Positions 44,666 through 55,971 of a stretch of DNA of 64,000 bases are shown here, piece after piece (the stretch's first letter is position 1; each line of letters begins with the position of its first letter). The DNA is from Asterias amurensis (taxonomy: Eukaryota; Echinodermata; Asteroidea; Forcipulatida; Asteriidae): NCBI RefSeq assembly GCF_032118995.1, contig NC_092661.1, forward strand, positions 808,501 to 872,500, read 5' to 3'. The notes under the pieces were generated by a model, which saw only the letters and a list, made by a program, of their open reading frames with translations, made no database searches and was not told where the DNA came from. A program made the translations under genes and the position numbers.

Positions 44666-46238
44666 TCTATTTTTATTTATTTATTTATTTATTTTTTTTT
44701 TTTTGGGGGGGGGTTCTCCCTCTTTTCCCGCTGAGTTCAGCAATATTATTTCTTATCTGTAATATTCCTTCTTTTTTATTCAGTTAACAATACAAGCTTA
44801 ATGAAGTTCGATCTATCTGGTGATTCAAGTATGAAAACAACAACAAACAGACGTTGTAAGTGGCAGTTGTCTTTCATTCTTAAGTAATATTTATTTTACA
44901 TGCTACAAATTTATGTCTCTTGGACATTTCTACAAAATACCTTTAAGAAATTTGTTTAACTGCTCGATAGCAACGGCAATGCGTGCACGTTTTCCACAAC
45001 ATTACAATGCAAACAGCATGATCATATCAATTATTAATTATGAATTAGTGATGATCTTTAATTAGCTGTCGTCATTTTTAATAACATTTAAATATAGTTG
45101 AAAGAATATTCATTCAGGTTTTAACCCATCCATAAACACCGATGTGTGGTAGCACTGTATACTCAGTACATCCTGAGTTCTGTGAAGCAAACAAAAATAA
45201 CATGCGTATTATTCGGGTGGGGGATTCGAACCCACGGCCTTTGAAATTCTAGAGCAGTGTAAACAAACCATCTAGACCAACGAGATAGATAGAAGGAGTT
45301 CGAATCCAATGTAAAAAAAAAACTAAATGAATAACATTTAACTATTTCTGAAAAGTGGCTGATTTCGTCGTGGGGTGATGCATTTACTGCATTTATCTAA
45401 AGTTTTTTTTTGACACCTGGTTAAAATAAAGTTAAACTTCTCTTTTGTTTTTGCAGTCAAGTTTTTACTGATGTCAAGCTGGAACAGAGACCACGTTCGA
45501 TGCTGGATCATGAATATTAATCTACCAAGTTATGTAGCAAATCAATTTTACCAAGAACATGTCGATGGTCTTATGTTAAAGATATACAAGAAAAAGCATT
45601 TAAAAAGGGATTTCCATTTGTACACGTCAAATTGGCGTCTTATTTTATATCTGAGAAAAAAATGGTTGAAAATAGAAAAAGTTCCTCAAATAACAAGTTT
45701 GTATTCTCGTCCAGAAAACATTTCGGTACCTGCGTCTTTTACTTATGACATGGTTATAGCTAATGACAATATCAAAGACATAATATTACATTTAAACTCA
45801 AAGTTGAGGTCATTTCAAGATTCATTTACGGAATTTAATATTTCAGAATTAAACTATTTGCATCGCGGTGATTTACGTGTTACGTCAAAAAACTTTGAAT
45901 CAGAATTTGTTGAAATATTGAACACGGGAAAAAACAACTTAATAGTCGGCTTTATAAATGTAACACAGTGTACTTTATGTGACAACTTGATAGTACAATT
46001 GAGTGAAATGTTGAGAAAAGTTAAAGAAACTGATCTAAAGAGTTTTATACTTGGAAAATTCAATTTGCATAACAGTTCGAGAAAGTTGCTTCTTTATGAA
46101 AAAAATATCATAGGTGCTCTGACAGATAATTTGTTTTTCCGACTTAGAACTGAAAGTGTGTTCATAGGAACCTCAATTCTATTTGATGAAGTTATAACAA
46201 ATGACACGCGTGTGTTTAGTTACGATGATGGAAGTTAA
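39103..46238 (+). CDS. SAM-domain protein with unrecognised C-terminal region
   Basis: Proposed six-exon model: 39103-39105 (ATG only), 42446-42494, 42892-43047, 43561-43689, 44784-44855, 45457-46238; total 396 residues. After the first junction (phase 0) all introns are phase 1 with GT-AG borders. Exon 3 has a basic, possible nuclear localisation run (EKKRKKKKN, 25-33). Exons 3 and 4 have a short related pair (CLSNCSNSIIQV; MSNCLKCAVQI). A SAM domain spans 145-206: WNRDHVRCWI, LPSYVANQFYQEHVDG, L...LYLRKKWL. SAM domains mediate homo- or hetero-oligomerisation. Residues 209-396 match nothing I know; they include CTLCDNLIVQLSEML. SAMD9-type immune proteins also start with SAM, but their later domains are not seen here. 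Exons 1-2 are linked by frame only; exon 6 is the best supported. Confidence 0.65.
39245..39573 (-). repeat. SINE family A, near full length
   Basis: Minus-strand head GTGTCATGGCCGAGCGGTTA, CAA-type loop region and B box GGGTTCGAATCCC. The body GTAGTGCTTTCTGCTCTACC...GGGTATCA...CTTGAAGTGGGGGAA matches 63,704-64,000. In intron 1 of the SAM gene. Confidence 0.85.
39728..40058 (-). repeat. R1 MITE
   Basis: TTAACGGCACTGGACACGTTTGG at the left and CAAAATTGCCCAGTGCCTA at the right, with internal loss. In intron 1 of the SAM gene. Confidence 0.8.
40403..40567 (-). repeat. R1 MITE with a large internal deletion
   Basis: Both ends kept (TTAAAGATAGTGAACACTATTGG; CCAATAGTGTCCACTGCCGTTAA) but only about 165 bp long, with CTTTATACCATCAACCTCT repeated. 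Confidence 0.85.
40779..41147 (+). repeat. R1 MITE joined to a tandem array
   Basis: TTAAAGGCAATGGTCACTATTGG at the left. The 3' part (CAGGTTTGTTATTTTATGCATATAATTCATG) is the first segment of the 289-bp tandem units. Confidence 0.85.
41087..41953 (+). repeat. 289-bp tandem repeat, three units
   Basis: Units at 41087-41375, 41376-41664 and 41665-41953. Each starts with the R1 3' segment CAGGTTTGTTA and continues with GAGCAACAGTGCGAGCTAAG and TTGGTCGTTTGGGTTTTATG. Units 2 and 3 are more alike than unit 1. In intron 1 of the SAM gene. Confidence 0.93.
43069..43333 (-). repeat. R1 MITE, partial
   Basis: Reverse copy: TTTGGTGTATCCCAACATATGC to GAGGGAACCGTTTCTCACAATG. In SAM gene intron 3. Confidence 0.75.
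43945..44285 (-). repeat. R1 MITE
   Basis: Reverse copy: TTGGTGTATCTCAACATATGC to ACCAATAGTGTCCACTGCC. The first end is missing. In SAM gene intron 4. Confidence 0.85.
44575..44706. repeat. (TTTA)n microsatellite ending in poly-T and poly-G
   Basis: Long run of ATTT/TTTA units, then T and G runs, 75 bp before SAM gene exon 5. The reading frame through it is low complexity. Confidence 0.95.
45124..45306 (-). repeat. SINE family B
   Basis: Minus-strand head with CTCGTTGGTCTAGATGG, CTCTAGAATTTCAAAGGCCG and TGGGTTCGAATCCC, then the tail with ACTGAGTATACAGTGCTACC. In SAM gene intron 5. Confidence 0.8.
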
Positions 46239-46532
46239 CGTTAAAAACGAAAAAATAAACATTGTGAAGATACTGCAGGTACATTATGAAAGGAAAACGG
46301 AAGCATAACGTGGATTTTAGAATTTTAAATTTGAATTTAGACTAATATCAATTCAGACCAAAGCTACGAAAACCATTAACTTTGGATTTAAACATCTTTC
46401 GTCGTAGCAAGGTTGACTCAGCCTTACATCCTTTCGGGGTAGTTAAAATGAGTACCATTCCAAATATGGGATGGGCAAACAAGAAGAGACTTTTGGATCG
46501 TAGATTTTTTGTGATGAAGATGAAAATGTTTT

Positions 46533-46567
46533 TTGAATTGAATTGAATTGAATTGAATTGAATTGAA
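46533..46567. repeat. (TTGAA)n microsatellite
   Basis: About seven TTGAA units, directly before the 46,571 foldback element. Confidence 0.95.
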
Positions 46568-46570
46568 TAG

Positions 46571-46705
46571 TTGGATAACTTTCCGTATGGCGCCACCACT
46601 TTTTCACTCATTTTTACAAAAAGGGATACCTCATTGAGGTAAATTAGATACTATATTATTTCCTTTCGAATGAAAAAGTGGTGGCGCCATACGGAAACTT
46701 TTCCG
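46571..46705. repeat. foldback MITE (TATGGCGCCACCACTTTTTCA)
   Basis: TTCCGTATGGCGCCACCACT (46,581 on) pairs with AGTGGTGGCGCCATACGGAA (about 46,678-46,697). The spacer contains GGGATACCTCATTGAGG. Confidence 0.9.
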
Positions 46706-46920
46706 CTAACTGTGACTGTGACAGCTCTATTTTGAAAACAAAACGAAAGAACAAACCTTGGAGTTGATAATGATACATTGCAAAATGTTGTGTAGTCATT
46801 ATTCAATAAAGAGAGAGAAAGAAAAGTATTTTGATTACTGGTTTCACGTTATTATTACTTTTTAAGTGACTCACACAGTTTGCAGATATTGATAGTAGAA
46901 AGCTTCCCTTAATAAAATAT

Positions 46921-47049
46921 GGCCGTGTCCGAAACGACGACTTCGGCTACAGCTACGTCTAGATCAGCGCGTCTACCAGTGTTGAAGAATAGGCAGACGC
47001 GCGCGATCTAGCCGTAGCTGTAGCCGAAGTCGCCGTTTCGGACACGGCC
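46921..47049. repeat. 129-bp foldback element
   Basis: GGCCGTGTCCGAAACG at the left and CGTTTCGGACACGGCC at the right. Arms of about 55 bp pair through CGACTTCGGCTACAGCTACG. Confidence 0.93.
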
Positions 47050-47491
47050 TATTACTTCCTGAAGTGCTGTAGTTTTTGAGAAATGAGTAAGTCCAACCAT
47101 CCTTGAACGAATGCATTAAAAGTCTCGCATTGCCTTTGTTCATTATTGCCGTTTCGAAACCACGGCTCAGCCCGGTCAGTGTGTAGGCCCCTATTGATCG
47201 TGCAGTAAGGTCGTCTCCTCGTGTACAAATCAAAACATGAAAACATGCAAACATAAAATAACCAGGAAATGCGTGTTTCTCAGTATATCACTCTAAAACA
47301 TACCTTTATATCGTCGGCCAGCCTCTGTTAAACAGCCACATTGAAACCAAGCACGTGGATGGGCTTGAAGGAGACATTTTGCCTGAAGTTTACAGATAAC
47401 AATACACGATGATCAACGTCAAAAGTCCCCGCCATTACTTACCTAAAACTGAACTACAGAGGGCGTGCTCCATAAAACAAAACCCGGTGAC

Positions 47492-47527
47492 CGGGGGTGG
47501 GGGGGGGGGGGGGGGGGGCGGGGGGCG
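47492..47527 (+). repeat. long G run, possible G-quadruplex
   Basis: More than 25 nearly uninterrupted G after CCCGGTGACCGGGGGTGG. Such runs are also prone to assembly error. Confidence 0.7.
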
Positions 47528-47640
47528 CACGAGTCAAACCAGGCCCTTTTTGAAACCATAGCTTCGGCTCCAGACTCGGCTCTGTTAATCGCTAAACCAA
47601 ATAATGCATTAAAGCCAATGGTGATATAGCCAATATTTAA

Positions 47641-48016
47641 TTAAAGATGCTATGTCAGATTTTTTGCCCCAAACATTCCTACATAGATTTTTTTGAGTGA
47701 ATGGTATTTCAAAGAGTATCAACCGCTCTAACGAAAACAGGTGTAACTTTTACTTTTAATGGTCAGGAATCATAACAAAAATTTAAAACGTTTCTTATAA
47801 AACACATAAGAATTGGTCACGTGATATATTGTCGGGATCCCGACAAAAACTAATTTTGAGCACTTTATTTCACTGCTACTAATTATTGGCAGACTTTTTC
47901 GAGCAATGGCTCAAATGAAAGCTTGTAACTTTCTCGACCCCAATCAAAATACCTATTGCATTTCAAATCAAAAACTTTGGGTCAAATCGGCCAAAAATCT
48001 GACATAGCATTTTTAA
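47641..48016. repeat. MITE with ATGCTATGTCAGATTTTT ends
   Basis: TTAAAGATGCTATGTCAG at the left pairs with CTGACATAGCATTTTTAA at the right; a palindrome TGTCGGGATCCCGACA sits near the centre. TTAA lies at both ends. Confidence 0.9.
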
Positions 48017-48146
48017 CCATTTTGTGCGGTTTGTGCCCATTATTTTATATGGGTATAAGGCTGATCAGGGTCTACTTTCATGAAGCTGCTAATGTTGCCT
48101 AGAAATAAGGCTTTTAAATCAAATATTTGCTCTAAAAGCACAAGGT

Positions 48147-48515
48147 TTAAGACACTGAGCACTATGGGTAACTGTCAAAGACCAGTCTTCTCACTTGGTG
48201 TATCTCAACATATGCATAAAATAACGAACCTGTGAAAATTTAAGCTCAATCGGCCATCGAAGTTGCGAGATAATAATGAAAGAAAAAACCCCTTGTCTAA
48301 CGATGTTGTGTGCCTTCAGATGCTTGATTTCGAGACCTCAAATTCTAAATCTGAGGTCTCGAAATCAAATTCGTCTCGAAAACTACTATACTTCAGAGGG
48401 AGCCGTTTCTCACAATGTTTTATACTACCAACAGCTCCCTATTACTCGAATATCAAGTATGGTTTTATGCTAATAATTATTTTGAGTAATTACCAATAGT
48501 GCCCACTGCCTTTAA
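48147..48515 (-). repeat. R1 MITE
   Basis: Reverse copy: TTAAGACACTGAGCACTATGGG to CCAATAGTGCCCACTGCCTTTAA. Confidence 0.88.
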
Positions 48516-51161
48516 TAACTGATTTGTCCCAAACAGAAATTCAAATAACTTGAAAACTAACTCATAACCATTTTTCCAGTTTGTATTCTTTTTTAATACA
48601 AAGCACAGATACAATCTTTAAGTGCTTTTATTCATGTTTATCATACCCTCGTATTTAATCAACAAGTTTAATTAAGACATTTCAAAGCTTACATTCAGAT
48701 TATCATTCAGTTAATTTCATCAGATGTGCAAACATTCAGTAAATATGAACACAATCCTGACCATATACCAACATTTTATTGTAATTTTGTTTAAGTTGAT
48801 TTCTCTGTGGTGTTTTAGTACATCAATACACTGCAAAAGCAAAACAACTTTGCTTACTGCTGTATAACCAAGTCCATTTTTTTTTTTTTAATCAAGAGAC
48901 ATTTTGAACAATTATTTTGTCCTACGCAACAAAATACCCACTGGCAACACTTGTTTTTTTTCTTCTGAAGTACAACAGTTAAGAAAATTTACCTGACGCG
49001 TCTTAAATATATTGCAGGTTGAACTTTCTCATGGTACTATACAAGTTAGAATTTGCTTCACATGGAGCAAGCTCGATCAAGGGACTATAAGATGACCATA
49101 GACCTTTATCATGCTGCTGCCGCCATCTTGGTCGTGTTCCTCGTATCGGGTAACAATAATGACTGCTAATAATCAGTTTGCAAATAGGAACCAGACTATT
49201 TTGTTCTTCCAGCCTCGGTTTGGTAACATTGATATCAATGGGAGAAATTCAAGATGGCTGCGCCATGATAAAGGTCTATTGTTGACCATTTGGCAATTTT
49301 GCCTGGCACCCATGTGTTTCATGCATAAGTATTCACAGAGCATTGATTCGTGGTTAACTGTTGGTCGCTGATCGGACTTGCCCATGTCTGATCAATGTAC
49401 CCTTGTATATACCGGTATCCCGCAACTGGTTACCAATGTGAATATGGTGCACTCAAATAAAAACAAAACAACAAAATTAAAACAAACTAGAACATAATAT
49501 CACATCGTTTGTGTTTTATAGAAATCCATTTTAGGATCTCAAACCCCCCCCCCCCCCGCCCCACCTAACAAACAATCACTATTTCTTTTAGCTAGATTAA
49601 AATGCACAATTTTAATGCATTCAAATTGCACATAATATTATATGAATGTTAAACGTTTGTACATGTTATCAAACTTCATAATAACACGATCTTGAATCCA
49701 AACAAACTGTCCTATACAAAAAAAAAAGCAAATTAGACAAAAATATGCTAAATTGAATCAATGAAACATCCATAAGCATAATCTAAAAATTGCAAGTTTG
49801 ATAATGGAAACCAAATACAAATCTTAGGATATAAAACTTAAGACAATCGAAAAGTCATCATTATTTTCATCAACTGAGTTTCAAGCAAAACTCTTGTCAA
49901 TTAAATATTTAGGAGTGAAATAATTTTGGATTTAGATAAGATTCAAGACAGCTAGGTTTTCTCACAATAAAAGCGGAATGGCAAAAAACCAGGGCCCAGA
50001 TTCATGGCTCTGCTGTACCGCAGCATTCTGCGCTCACAATCACGATTCTCCAATTGAAGTGTAAGCTTGACATGAAATTGGACCCAGAGCAGTGCCTGTT
50101 TGTCACATCAAAACATAACAAAGATGTCAACATCAATACCCATGATTTATTTTATATAATATAATCACAAATACTGATTTTAAACCCTGCTGTAATTTTT
50201 ATACCCCACTGATTCTCAAAACAAAACAAATCCACCATACCACCCAATAAATTAAATAAACGACAGCAAATTTCCCCATATAAATTAAAATGATCTTTAG
50301 GTTAATCAAAATTTCCCACTAATAATACTTATACAATTTGTTTATATTTGATAATATTATATTTGATTGAAATTCAAGTTTTACTTCTTTTTGCCTGATG
50401 AAACTAGCCACTTTGAATGATGATTATTGAAATCTTGCTTCATACTATAAGGCAGTTAGCATTTTTAAATTTTGTAAAACTTGTTAGAGTTGTTTTTTAA
50501 ATTTTCTTTCTTCTGAAAAATTCAGACTGTTTTAAGCAGGGGTAAATTTCTGAGACCTACTTAGTCTTGGTTCAAAGATCACGGTGTTTGCGCCCACAAC
50601 GCTGGTTGTGTGTACGCGCAAAATGTCCAAGATCACAAGCCTACAATTTTATCAAGGCCATTTTCATTTTGCAAAGAGCACTTCCATAAGTCTTTTTGAG
50701 AAACCGTGGACACAAAAGACTGTTTGGTTTGGTGTAGATGTGTATGGAGACAAATTTACACAAACCAAATAGTGTCGGTGTCCTCCATATCTTAAAATGG
50801 TTAGTCAGAAAATTATGCTCCATTGTATGACAAACTTTTGAAGGGACACCAAGGCCAATAGCCCAATAGCCTCCCTGTAAATCAAGGCATGGTCTACATA
50901 TTTTGTGCATGACAAATTATTTTATGTTATCCGAACAATTTCAACAACTCTTAATCAACAACTCCAACAAGTTTTGTTTTCCCTACAAAGTGGCTCATGC
51001 ACTCGCACGTTACCGTCCACCATCTCTCTGTCTCACTCTTTCTCACTCTTTTATCATCCACTAATAATATAAGCAGCTACAACTACATTTGAGTATGTAC
51101 ACCTACTGAATGGCTGTATATAGTTTAGAGATGGCTTTAGAGCGAACTTAAATCTTCCATA
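48516..51161. other. repeat-poor AT-rich region, no gene seen
   Basis: Apart from the MITE at 49,099-49,279 and C or A runs (about 49,543-49,556), this long AT-rich stretch has few repeats. It has no reading frame with a recognisable domain. It could be distal untranslated or regulatory sequence, but nothing proves it. Confidence 0.45.
49099..49279. repeat. ATAGACCTTTATCATG MITE
   Basis: ATAGACCTTTATCATG at the left pairs with CATGATAAAGGTCTAT at the right; CCGCCATCTTGG and CAAGATGGCTGCG form inner arms. Confidence 0.85.
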
Positions 51162-51547
51162 TTAAAGGCAGTGGACACTATTGGAAATTACTCACAATAA
51201 TTGTTAGCGTAAAGACTAACTTGGTAATGAGCATTAGAGAGCTGTTGATGGTATAAAACATTGTGAGAAATGGCTCCCTCTGAAGTAACGTTGTTTTTGA
51301 GAAGGAATTTATTTTTGACGAGTTTGATTTCGAGACCTTAGTATTAGATTTTGAGGTCTCGAAATCAAGCATCTGAAAGCACACAACTATGTGTGACAAG
51401 GGTGTTTTTTCTTCCAGTATTATCTCGCAACTTCGACGACCAATTTGGTTCAAATTCTCGCACGTTTGTTATTTTGTGCAAATGTTGAGATACACCAACT
51501 GAGAAGACTAGTCTTTGACAAATACCAATAGTGTCCAGTGTCTTTAA
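51162..51547 (+). repeat. R1 MITE, near full length
   Basis: TTAAAGGCAGTGGACACTATTGG to CAATAGTGTCCAGTGTCTTTAA. Confidence 0.9.
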
Positions 51548-52170
51548 ATCTTCCATATTGATTCTTCCAACTTAGTTCTACGACTCCCATTGAGCATAGC
51601 AGAGTTACGCAGGTTTAATCGTTTCTTATTTAACTTGGCTTCTTAGGCTTTAAACAACGCAGAAGAAACGACAGAACATGGTGGATGTGAAACAGAAACT
51701 TTAGCAGAGAAGCCAAAGCAACAGCCTTGGCTTCATCATTAAGCCGTGTATATGTAGCCATAGCTGTAGCCAACAACATTGTTTTAAACCTAACCTCAAA
51801 TGTGTATGACTGAACCTCGATTCAAACTTCGTGCGAATGCTTCATACGAAGTGAATTTTCCTGCGTAACAATTGGAAGAACAGTACGTACCAATGGTGAT
51901 GCAATAATTGGCACTTATAATTGGTAAGAGCCGCATTCTTCAGATAAAACTTAACAATCTTTACAGCACTCCATTACTGGTTATTGCAAGAAGGTTAGAA
52001 GCGTTAGTAAAGGGTCTGTTTGATTCGAAGGGGGGGGGGGGGTAACATTTATAACGGACAGTGCATATGCTCTATAGACATGATTGAGAAGAAACAATGC
52101 TATTCATTTACAGTGTATGTACAAAAGAGACAATTACATTAAGTGTGTGAAGGAGACCTAGTGTTCACAT

Positions 52171-52450
52171 CTAGATTATAACTTAACAAGCCCGAACTCT
52201 CTTGTTACAGCTAGGTTATTATTTAACAAGCCAGCCCTCTCTTGTTACAGCTAGGTTATTATTTAACAAGCCAGCCCTCTCTTGTTACAGCTAGGTTATT
52301 ACTTAACAAGCCAGCCCTCTTTTGTTACAGCTAGATTATTACTTAACAAGCTCGCCATCTCTTGTTACAGCTAGGTTATTACTTAACAAGCCCGCCATCT
52401 CTTGTTACAGCTAGTTTATTTTCTCAACAAGCCAGCCCGCCCGCCCTCTC
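52171..52450 (+). repeat. 40-bp minisatellite, seven units
   Basis: Unit CTAGGTTATTACTTAACAAG followed by CCAGCCCTCTCTTGTTACAG, in exact 40-base steps (52171, 52211, 52251, 52291, 52331, 52371, 52411). The last unit is degraded. Each unit ends in a pyrimidine-CAG that resembles a plus-strand splice acceptor, by chance as far as I can tell. Confidence 0.93.
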
Positions 52451-54599
52451 TTGGGAGGAATAAGTTAGTTGGATATTACTATTACCACATGAATTGTTTT
52501 ATCTTATTATTCTTGCTTACATGTACTATTAAAAAATGAATTTCACAAACGAAAACTAAGAAGTTAATAGCCTGACAATCCATCCGCCATCGATCAAATA
52601 TCGTTCACCGATAACAAAATAAAACTGCGACATTTTGAAATATAAAAGCATCAACACCAGAAACTAGAGTGCCAGTATGTACTGCGTAGAAACCCACCAT
52701 GACCATACTTCACCATAAATACTACTGCATTTAAACGCAAAACAAGCAGGACGCTACAGTTCCAAGAAGTTACAATTTCTGACCAGTTTGTTCACAGTTA
52801 CTATTGTTTTTAAGTTAGTATTGTTCTCTAGAAGCTTTTGAGAGATTTAGAGACGCTTATAAATTCGTCCTTTCCGATATACTGAACATGCATTTTATGC
52901 AATCAATTACATTATGTATAACACTATGCAATCATACACCACGTCAAGCACTGAAAACTGTCCCATATTTTCTATTCTTCAATTTTTCCTGCAAATATCT
53001 TTACTGATACACATCAATTTTTGCATAATTTATGTTTTCATGTCTTCTTTTTTTCTAATTACAGGATCTCAAATCCATAATTTTTTTTCACTCAAATGAG
53101 GGATAACATTTTACAGGCTTAACATTCAATGCAATTTTACAACAGCGAATAATTTTGTACGAATGTGGGATTTTTCGTTTTCCTCACTAGCATTTGTTGG
53201 AAGTTTCCATTTTCCAGAACTAGCAACCACTAAAATATAGTTTTACTGAAGGAAATCTTGGTACAGAAATCACACCCTTTTCCCCGGAACCCTATGAAGT
53301 TTTCCTTCACAAGTTTTCCTTGACAAGGTTTCCCGAATATGTTTAAGAAAGAGGAATAGAAATTGGGTTTTCCATCCAAGTTTCCCAACTATTGACTTTC
53401 AAACGATTTTCCAAATGGCAACCTGTCAAAGTTATTCTGTTATCAGTTTCCAAGATCAAAGGAGTCCTTAACAACAAATTACCGGCCCATAAATCTCTGG
53501 GGTTTCCGTTGGTACAATGTAGTTCAATAGCATGGCGTTTGATTGGAAATCTGTGATGGGAATTAAGTACCCTAGTATGAGGAGCGGTTTATGTATGACC
53601 GTGGGTTTAGCATGCATCCAGCATCTTCCAAAGAATCATCTAGTTCAAGAAAGCTTCCGAAAGTCTTTCAAGAAATGTAACCCTTGGGGGAGTCCTCCAA
53701 CTATGATCACCACATGTGTCTGTTGATGACCACAGTATCTGTCTTTATCCACACTTTCTTGACGAGCGTTGTATAATGGGGCTTTTACTCCAAGCACCAC
53801 CGTCTATGATTGCACCTCCACTCGACACATACAACAAATCTCAGTCGTACATCCATAGAATTTTTAGATTCCTATTCGAAAGTTTGTGTCCAAGTATGAG
53901 GCAATCTGGGAGTAGTTCACAGCGATGTCTTAAGATTTCCAAGATATATTCCAAGATAGTTCCAGTGATGGTTGAATGTTCCTTCAATGCGAAGCCAAAT
54001 CCAACGATTCTGCAGTTCCTTCGCTGACCCGCTCATCTGTACAACACAACGAGAACATACATGTACCACGTAGCTCCTAAGAATACCGTCCAGTTTCTTT
54101 GGTCGACTGCGGAGTATAAAATCAACCAGTAGTCACAATCTGGCCGACTGTCAGCATGTTTTTTTTAAAGCTAAGCATAGCTGTTGAAACAGGCCAGTTC
54201 GACAGACCTCGTAATAACTAAAGTCGGCTGTACTCACTAATTTTCTCTCATGTAGCGTATTTCATCAAATATAACCCACGCTGAAATGAATCCACCTATG
54301 GGTTACCTGGATTTGGGTCCGGGGGCGGCAGAACAATTTGAGATCCTTGGAGAGTACGAACGACGGGTTTGAGAGCGGAATTCCTTTCTAGATAATTCTG
54401 TGCGCACACTGATCCATTGGGTAATATACAAGTTCCTATCGGAGTCTTTATAGGTAGGCGATGCACAACCAAATAATAGTTTTAATAGTTTCTTTGTTAT
54501 ACTGTCGTATAAAAGACATCTGCCAAATCTCAAACGGCATCTGTAAGAAGAGGAAATTGAAAAAGAACTGTTATCCTTGATTAAATACCAGATTTGAGC
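52451..54599. other. repeat-poor region, no gene supported
   Basis: Reading frames at 53,532-54,027 (plus) and 54,303-54,647 (minus) show no domain, codon pattern or splice support. GTTTTCC/TTTCCAAG-type motifs recur through 53,180-53,480, giving it a loosely repetitive look. Confidence 0.45.
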
Positions 54600-54792
54600 A
54601 GGGCTTAATTTCATAGAGCTGCCTAAGCACAAAAAGTAACTACACACAACTTATGCTTACCACAATAAGGTTACCAGCCAAAGTACAAGGTCACAGGTAC
54701 AGCTTGTGACTGGTATCCTTTCGTTTTTTTGTTAAGCAAAAAGGAGTTAAGCATAATTCTCTGTCTAAGCAGCTCTATGAAATTGGCCTCTG
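54600..54792. repeat. family G MITE
   Basis: GGGCTTAATTTCATAGAGCTG at the left and CAGCTCTATGAAATTGGCC at the right. Confidence 0.85.
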
Positions 54793-54955
54793 GAGGCAGG
54801 AGGGAGGGGGGGGGGGTGACTACTAGCAAATATTTTCTACAGGTGAAGGCGGCAACTGGTTGAGTAAGGATACAATGTATCTATTTATCACAACAAGCAT
54901 TTCCAACATAAATCAAGTAGGATTTGAAACTTTGCACTGTGCTGTGGAGGTAGAA

Positions 54956-55270
54956 GAGAGGTTCGCCGTTGCACGTGTGAAAACCTCTTTAGAGAAGTGT
55001 TGGTTCTGAAAAGAACTGGTGGTTGACAACTCAACGCTTCAATCAGTATTCTCCCTAAAGACGATCAGAGCATGCTTTGTCGTGTTTGTCCGTGGGTGCC
55101 AGTCAGAAGCCATACAGCCATTAGCTGCCGTATAACCAGATAACCAGGGATCACAGCCAATACGAATTTGATCGTAGAGCATACTGATTGAAATGTTGAG
55201 TCGTCAACCACCAGTTTTTTTCAGAACACTTCTCAAAAGAGGTTTTCGCATGATGCTTCGGCAAACCTCT
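54956..55270. repeat. family F foldback MITE, long form
   Basis: AGAGGTTCGCCGTTGCAC at the left and TTCGGCAAACCTCT at the right. Inner arms GTTCTGAAAAGAACTGGTGG and CCACCAGTTTTTTTCAGAAC pair. GACGATCAGAGCATGC and AGCATACTGATTGAAATG are shared with the other F copies. Confidence 0.8.
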
Positions 55271-55409
55271 CTGAACATAAACCAATTTTAGAAATTAATG
55301 CAGAAATTAATGGGCATGGGAACAAAATGTTATGTTAATTGCTGTAATACTGCTCATGTACTAGCCATAAAGCATGCTATGGACTGGAGAATACTGCTAA
55401 TGTAGGAGC

Positions 55410-55568
55410 AGGGGTGGATTTCACAAAGAGTTAAGACTAGTCTTATCTCAAGTTAGAACGAGTTACTCTTCCTAACTGAGGACTAGCATAGCCATTTGTT
55501 TTTAATATCTCTGTAGGACTAGTCCTAAGTTAGAACTACTCCTAACTCTATGTGAAATCGACCCCTGG
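55410..55568. repeat. family D MITE
   Basis: GGTGGATTTCACAAAGAGTTAAG at the left and CTCTATGTGAAATCGACCCC at the right; internal GGACTAGTCC. Confidence 0.88.
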
Positions 55569-55778
55569 TGTTCATCTTACATGCAGTCAATCATTCATCA
55601 GGCATATTAATTGGACAAAGTAGTGAACATTTCATTGAGAACAAAGGCTGACCTACATGTACAAAGTGAACAATGCTTTAATGTACTTTTCAGAATTTAT
55701 TAACAAAACAATTCTGGTTTCAAACAGCGCTCATAGTTTCTCTTTTTACATCTGAATGTTGAGAAAACGTTGTCACCT

Positions 55779-55971
55779 GGGCCCAATTTCACAGAGCTGC
55801 TTATTGCAAACAAAATTGCTTGACATATTTCCCCTCACCACAGTTGTGAAAACCAGTCAAAAGTTGTCATGTGAAATGGTATTTTGGCTGGTAAACTATT
55901 CCTCGTAGTCAAAATGGCATTGTGCTAACAGCTACTTTTTTTGTGGCTAAGCAGGTCTATGAATCTGGGCC
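55779..55971. repeat. family G MITE
   Basis: GGGCCCAATTTCACAGAGCTG at the left and CAGGTCTATGAATCTGGGCC at the right. Confidence 0.85.

Noticed and set aside
44443-44787. 114-codon plus-strand reading frame
   Set aside because: Mostly a (TTTA)n microsatellite; overlaps the acceptor of SAM gene exon 5 in another frame.
39103-46238. Full SAMD9/SAMD9L identity for the SAM gene
   Set aside because: Only the SAM domain is similar; the later SAMD9 domains are missing and the protein is far too short.
52171-52450. CRISPR-like look of the regular repeats (also 35,561-36,060)
   Set aside because: Units abut with no unique spacers, and the genes around are animal genes with introns.
53532-54027. Two adjoining plus-strand reading frames
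   Set aside because: No recognisable domain and no splice sites joining them in a consistent frame.
54303-54647. 114-codon minus-strand reading frame
   Set aside because: No domain, and its first part lies in a family G MITE; no splice partner found.
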